In this document: positions 6,795 to 10,531 of the stretch, in pieces
How the letters are laid out: each line of letters opens with the position of its first letter
Position numbering within the stretch: position 1 is the first letter of the stretch
Source of the DNA: Chitinispirillaceae bacterium
GTDB taxonomy: Bacteria; Fibrobacterota; Chitinivibrionia; Chitinivibrionales; Chitinispirillaceae
Assembly: GCA_016926315.1 (NCBI GenBank)
Contig: JAFGOU010000292.1
Location: 1 to 10,531, forward strand
Length of the DNA: 10,531 nucleotides
Direction: 5' to 3'
Program-made: the position numbers and the translations under genes
The notes under the pieces: model-generated
Database searches by the model: none
What the model saw: only the letters and a program-made list of their open reading frames with translations
Told to the model about the DNA's origin: nothing

Positions 6795-6800
6795 CCTCCT
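6795..6800 (-). promoter_or_regulatory. Ribosome binding site of the CBM-like gene
   Basis: The complement reads AGGAGG 8 bases before the ATG at 6786. Confidence 0.65.
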
Positions 6801-6821
6801 GAAAATGTTTGCAGTAAGGCC

Positions 6822-9293
6822 CTATCTGGTTAATAAGACGGTTCTGGTTATCCTATTGTCTCCCTTTATCGCGCAGAGGCGATACAGCCCGTTGCCAAGG
6901 GTTTTTGTGTCGATCCGGATCTTTAACCCGGCATTGCTCGCCTGACAGAGAACCGTTTTGCCCATCAGGTTCGTCAGAAAAACCCGGTCCGGCAGGGTGC
7001 TTTTATCTTCAAAGACGAGCCAGAGCGACTGACCTGCCTGTTTCAGGGAAAACGCAGGGGCCGCGGCGCTTTTCGTTCTGCCGGCAACGCCGGTTTCCGG
7101 CCAGATAAACGGCAGCGACGAGTGGTCCGGCGCGGTAACGTTGATCGTCAGGGACCCGGCGGTAAGCGTTCCAGACGTCGCGGTTATGGCGACGGTTCCC
7201 GCGGTCAGCCGGGATTTGAGCACAATGCCGATTTTTCCGGCAACCACTGCGCGTGTCACCGGGTTGCCCTCAAAAACATCGACCGGGCCGGTTACGTTAA
7301 AGGTCACGTTCGGCGCGGTCCATACGCACCGGTTGTTGGCATCGCGGATGGTTGCCACCACCACGGAGAGGTCGGTGCTATCGGCAACGAGCGCGGTAAC
7401 GTCGGCCGAGAGCGCGACTTTGGCAGCGGTCAGTCCGTTTGCCGGGTAGTCGTCCGCGGCGCCGGTCCAGTTGGTTTTGAACAGGTAGTAGACTTTTTTC
7501 GGGATACGGTAGTGATCGACCGCTCCCATGGGCCTGCTGAGGCCCGGATTGGCCGACCAGTAATCCACGAACACCCACATGTGCGCGCCCCCGAGAAATC
7601 TGAGCGGTTCAAAGTGGACCCAGCCGAAATCAACCACCGGCGGCGTCAGCGTCTCTCCACCGAACCAGCGGAGCGTGGCGAAATCGTTCTCGCTGTAATA
7701 GTTGCCGCTGGTGGTCGTGGCGCCACGGTTGCACCAGCGCTCCCACCCATGCGCGTACTCGGCGTTATAGAGCCTGATGTTCACCGGGGCCTCAGGCCAG
7801 GAGTAGTTGAGCCCGTGGATGTCGGTGGCGCCGTTCTGCGCATCGGTCCCGGGCGGGTACCATTTGTTGTTGATATTCGAGGTGAAACGGGTGGAGTCGA
7901 GCGCCTTGACCGTGGCGTGCAGGTTGCGGAACATGGTGACGAACTGGGTGTTGAGGGGCGATTCGTTGAAAATTCCCCACATGATAATTGACGGATGGTT
8001 GTATCCGACATTGACCATTTCTGCGGCCGCGGCAAGCATGCGCTGCCAGAAAACGGTGGGGTAGGCCGTTGTTTGTCCGCCCCACGAGGGAAGCTCCGGT
8101 TCGCAGATCATGCCTATTTCGTCGCAGGCATCGTAAAAGGCCGGGTCGCGCGGATAGTGGGCGCACCTGATCGCGTTGGCGCCCATCTCCTTGGCGAGCC
8201 GCACCTCGGCAGAATAGCGCGACGCGGGAAGCGCGTGGCCGACCCAGGCGAATTCGTTGTGCATATTGACGCCCTTGAGAAAACAGCGGGTCCCGTTGAG
8301 CAGGAACCCGTCGGTCAGGGTCCATTGCAGCGTCCGGAAACCGAATCGTTCCACGTTGTCGTCGACCACGGTCGCGCCGACGCTCACTTTGGTGAAGACG
8401 CGGTACAGTTCAGGGGTTTCAGGGGACCAGCGGATGATGCCGGTCACCGTTTCGGTGGTCATGTCGAACACGTTCGACGCGTTTGCGGCGATCGCGGCCG
8501 TGGCGCTCCGGTCGGCGAGGATGTTATTGCTTTTATCAACTACCACGCAGCGGACGGTGACCGGCACCGAGGCGGTCGAGTCGTTCTTGACCGTGGTTCT
8601 GATCCGCACGGTGCCGCTGCTCGACGAGACCACGGGGGTGCTGATTTTCTGGCCGTAGAGAGGAATGTGGACGTGATCGCCGTAGATGACCCATACGTCT
8701 CGTTGAAGACCGCCATAGAGGAGAAAGTCGGGATACTCGTTGCCCGTGGAGTCGAGTTTGCCCGGCGGCACGTCATGGCGGTAGTTGCAGTCGAGCCTGA
8801 CCGCGAGCACGTTGGTGCCGCTCCGGTTTATCGACTGGCTGATGTCGAACCAGAACCCGGTGAAGCCGCCGTTCATGTGGTCGCCGATTTTCGTGCCGTT
8901 GAGCCATACCTCTGCCGAAGACATCGCTCCTTCGAACTCAAGGAACGCCTTTTTTACCGGCGCGCCCGCGGGCACGGTAAAACTCTTGCGGTACCAGGAG
9001 ATGCCGCTCCAGCTGCCCACCTTGGGCATGGTCGCCCGTTCGGCGTCATTGGTCGGCGCGGCATACTTTGCCGAATGTGGAACGTTGACCGTTTGCCAGG
9101 AAGCGTCATTGAAGGCGGGGTCCGACGGGGCCGTGCCCGTGACGTCATTGATGAATTTCCACCCCTGGTTCAGGCTGGCTTTTTTCCGCACCTTGTACAT
9201 ACGGTGTGTGGGAAATTCCGCCCATGCGGCGGCGACCAGGAGAGAGGTAAGGACCAGAGCGATAACGACTGGTTTTCCGTGAACTGTTTTCAT
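6822..9293 (-). CDS. Secreted glycoside hydrolase family 2 enzyme (beta-galactosidase-like) with sorting domain
   Basis: This retaining exo-glycosidase is 823 residues from the chosen ATG. The signal peptide ends near AAAWA (25). Domains in order: GH2 sugar-binding jelly roll (about 38-205; GISWYRKSFTVP, VWLNGTKIGDH), Ig-like domain (210-325), TIM barrel (326-610), Ig-like C-terminal domain (625-720) and sorting domain (745-823). In the barrel, GVNMHNEFAW and IRCAHYPRDPAFYDACDEIG are classic GH2 blocks. The acid/base is expected at E444 (GIFNES), and the nucleophile at E512 in AEYAHGWE, which resembles LacZ CEYAHAMG. The substrate could be a beta-galactoside, mannoside or glucuronide and cannot be told from sequence alone. 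The open frame extends upstream to 9413, but ATG 9293 has AGGAGGAG 3 bases before it and begins the signal peptide, so it is preferred. It sits between a sugar kinase and a CBM-like gene in one probable operon. Confidence 0.9.
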   Translation of the reverse strand: MKTVHGKPVVIALVLTSLLVAAAWAEFPTHRMYKVRKKASLNQGWKFINDVTGTAPSDPAFNDASWQTVNVPHSAKYAAPTNDAERATMPKVGSWSGISWYRKSFTVPAGAPVKKAFLEFEGAMSSAEVWLNGTKIGDHMNGGFTGFWFDISQSINRSGTNVLAVRLDCNYRHDVPPGKLDSTGNEYPDFLLYGGLQRDVWVIYGDHVHIPLYGQKISTPVVSSSSGTVRIRTTVKNDSTASVPVTVRCVVVDKSNNILADRSATAAIAANASNVFDMTTETVTGIIRWSPETPELYRVFTKVSVGATVVDDNVERFGFRTLQWTLTDGFLLNGTRCFLKGVNMHNEFAWVGHALPASRYSAEVRLAKEMGANAIRCAHYPRDPAFYDACDEIGMICEPELPSWGGQTTAYPTVFWQRMLAAAAEMVNVGYNHPSIIMWGIFNESPLNTQFVTMFRNLHATVKALDSTRFTSNINNKWYPPGTDAQNGATDIHGLNYSWPEAPVNIRLYNAEYAHGWERWCNRGATTTSGNYYSENDFATLRWFGGETLTPPVVDFGWVHFEPLRFLGGAHMWVFVDYWSANPGLSRPMGAVDHYRIPKKVYYLFKTNWTGAADDYPANGLTAAKVALSADVTALVADSTDLSVVVATIRDANNRCVWTAPNVTFNVTGPVDVFEGNPVTRAVVAGKIGIVLKSRLTAGTVAITATSGTLTAGSLTINVTAPDHSSLPFIWPETGVAGRTKSAAAPAFSLKQAGQSLWLVFEDKSTLPDRVFLTNLMGKTVLCQASNAGLKIRIDTKTLGNGLYRLCAIKGDNRITRTVLLTR

Positions 9294-9296
9294 TGA

Positions 9297-9304
9297 CTCC
9301 TCCT
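9297..9304 (-). promoter_or_regulatory. Ribosome binding site of the GH2 gene
   Basis: The complement reads AGGAGGAG 3 bases before the ATG at 9293. It decides against the longer frame starting at 9413, which would overlap the kinase gene and hide the signal peptide. Confidence 0.75.
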
Positions 9305-9327
9305 GGTTACTGAAGATCCGTAAAAAA

Positions 9328-10531
9328 TCAAGCGGCGGACGGTGAAAGCCGTTGCTCGACAACCGTTTTCCATGAATCATACGCAGCCGCATATACCTCC
9401 GCAGTGCCTGCATCCGGCCTCACGGTGGCTACCACCTGAAGGCCCGAAAATGCCTCCTTTGTGCCCGGGTAGATGCCCGCGCCGATTCCGGCGCCGCGCG
9501 CCGCGCCCTGGCTGCCGTCGGTATTATACAGTTCCACCTGTGCGCCGGTTACGGTCGCGAACGCGGAAGCGAAAAGCGGGCTCAGGAACAGGTTGGTATG
9601 TCCCGCCCGCACGACCTGCGGCACTACGCCGGTGCTGCGCATGACGTCGATGCCGTAGCGCAGCGCGAAGGCGATGCCTTCCTGCGCGGCTCGAAGAAGG
9701 TGGGCGCGTCCGTGACGGGAAAAATCGAGCCCGAGCACCGAGGCGTGAAGGTTCCGGTTGCCGAGCGACCGTTCCGCGCCGTTGCCGTAGGGGAGCACCA
9801 TGAGCCCGTCGCTTCCCGCGGGCGCCGATTCAGCCAGCTCGTTCATCGCCTGGTACGAAAGGCCGTTACCGATCACTTCGCGCAGCCACCGGTTGAGAAT
9901 GCCGGTTCCGTTGACACAGAGAAGCACCCCGAACCGTGGAGCGTTTTCGGTGTCGTTGACATGAAGAAAGGTGTTTACCCTGCATGCGGGATCGTGCCGG
10001 GGCGTATCGTTGACGCCGTATACCACGCCCGAGGTGCCGGCGGTGGCCGCGATCTCGCCGGGATCGAGCACGTTGAGGGAAAGAGCGTTGTTCGGCTGGT
10101 CGCCGGCCCGGTAGGAGACCGGCGTTCCCGCTGCGAGTCCGAGAAGAGCAGCGGCGGCGGGAGTAACGCTGCCCTGTATCGAAAATGCCGGAACGCGGCG
10201 GGGAATGAACTCTCCGGAAATGCCGAAGTGATCGAGCACGAACGTGGCAAGGTCGCGCTGTTGAAAGTCCCAGAGGATTCCCTCCGAGAGCCCCGAAGGC
10301 GTGGTGACCATTTCGCCGGTCAACCGCAGGGCGATATAGTCGCCCGGCAGCATGATCTTGAAAATCCGGCGGTAGAGGTCCGGCCGGTGGTCCTTGACCC
10401 ATTTCAGTTTCGAGGCGGTGAAATTGCCCGGCGAATTAAGCAGGCGGCTGAGGCAGGTTTCTCTGCCGATCGCATTGAACGCGTCGTTACCGATGCCGAC
10501 CGCCCGGCTGTCGCACCAGATGATCGAAGGC
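9328..10531 (-). CDS. xylB: Xylulokinase-like FGGY carbohydrate kinase, N-terminus outside the window
   Basis: This cytoplasmic kinase phosphorylates a sugar (most likely D-xylulose) with ATP to feed the pentose phosphate pathway. The visible 400 residues are the C-terminal four fifths of a protein of about 500; the frame stays open to the window edge, so the ATG at 10353 is internal. Visible family features: IIWCDSRA and LLNSPGNFTASKLKWVK near the edge, IMLPGDYIALRLTGE, SGLSEGILWDF, and AGDQPNNAL, whose Asp is the expected catalytic base. GTSGVVYGV (phosphate-binding loop) and the second FGGY-type region (RAGHTNLFLSPLFASAFA, with DGSQGAARGAGIGAG) follow. Its stop lies 34 bases before the GH2 start on the same strand, so they are probably co-transcribed. 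Other FGGY substrates, such as xylulose-like ketoses, cannot be ruled out. Confidence 0.88.
   Translation of the reverse strand, partial: PSIIWCDSRAVGIGNDAFNAIGRETCLSRLLNSPGNFTASKLKWVKDHRPDLYRRIFKIMLPGDYIALRLTGEMVTTPSGLSEGILWDFQQRDLATFVLDHFGISGEFIPRRVPAFSIQGSVTPAAAALLGLAAGTPVSYRAGDQPNNALSLNVLDPGEIAATAGTSGVVYGVNDTPRHDPACRVNTFLHVNDTENAPRFGVLLCVNGTGILNRWLREVIGNGLSYQAMNELAESAPAGSDGLMVLPYGNGAERSLGNRNLHASVLGLDFSRHGRAHLLRAAQEGIAFALRYGIDVMRSTGVVPQVVRAGHTNLFLSPLFASAFATVTGAQVELYNTDGSQGAARGAGIGAGIYPGTKEAFSGLQVVATVRPDAGTAEVYAAAYDSWKTVVEQRLSPSAA

Noticed and set aside
7995..9296. A 433-residue rightward open frame opposite the GH2 gene
   Set aside because: It is antisense to a clear GH2 coding region, is rich in Arg/Gly/Val/His with no recognisable domain, and is explained by the high-GC codon bias of the true strand.
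9294..9413. A 40-residue upstream extension of the GH2 protein
   Set aside because: It overlaps the end of the kinase gene, buries the signal peptide, and lacks the strong Shine-Dalgarno found at the ATG at 9293.

Overview
The window looks like a fragment of a Gram-negative bacterial chromosome of moderately high G+C with an outer membrane and a type IX-like secretion system. The support is type III glutamine synthetase, three exported proteins of which two (possibly three) end in a type IX-like C-terminal sorting domain, and carbohydrate-active enzymes. This combination fits the Fibrobacterota/Bacteroidota side of the tree. My best guess is a Chitinispirillia-like member of Fibrobacterota, but this is an inference from gene content, not a taxonomic test.

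Left half (1-4707), nitrogen/sigma-54 module. A leftward gene, cut by the window edge, encodes a KaiC/RadA-like domain without a Walker A motif. A rightward pair encodes glutamine synthetase III (glnN, 869-3049) and a NifA-type sigma-54 activator (GAF, AAA+, Fis-type HTH; 3106-4707). The 510-base region between the divergent units holds two sigma-54 (-24/-12) promoter sequences. One is an exact consensus match reading left into the KaiC-like gene; the other is a one-mismatch match reading right into glnN. Between them sits a 137-base foldback, MITE-like repeat with possible target-site duplications. The simplest model is that the NifA-type protein activates one or both promoters and so links glutamine synthesis to the leftward gene.

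Middle (4708-5872). A monocistronic-looking gene for an exported protein of unknown function has a strong Shine-Dalgarno, a perfect 8-base inverted repeat about 115 bases upstream, and a good intrinsic terminator after the stop.

Right half (5956-10531, all leftward), carbohydrate unit. In transcription order it holds a xylulokinase-like FGGY kinase (N-terminus outside the window), a secreted glycoside hydrolase family 2 enzyme with a sorting domain, and a secreted carbohydrate-binding-module-like protein with a related sorting domain. The gaps are only 34-35 bases, so this reads as one operon pairing extracellular glycan cleavage and binding with intracellular sugar phosphorylation. It converges on the middle gene across the terminator.

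No tRNA, rRNA, CRISPR array or transposase gene was seen.
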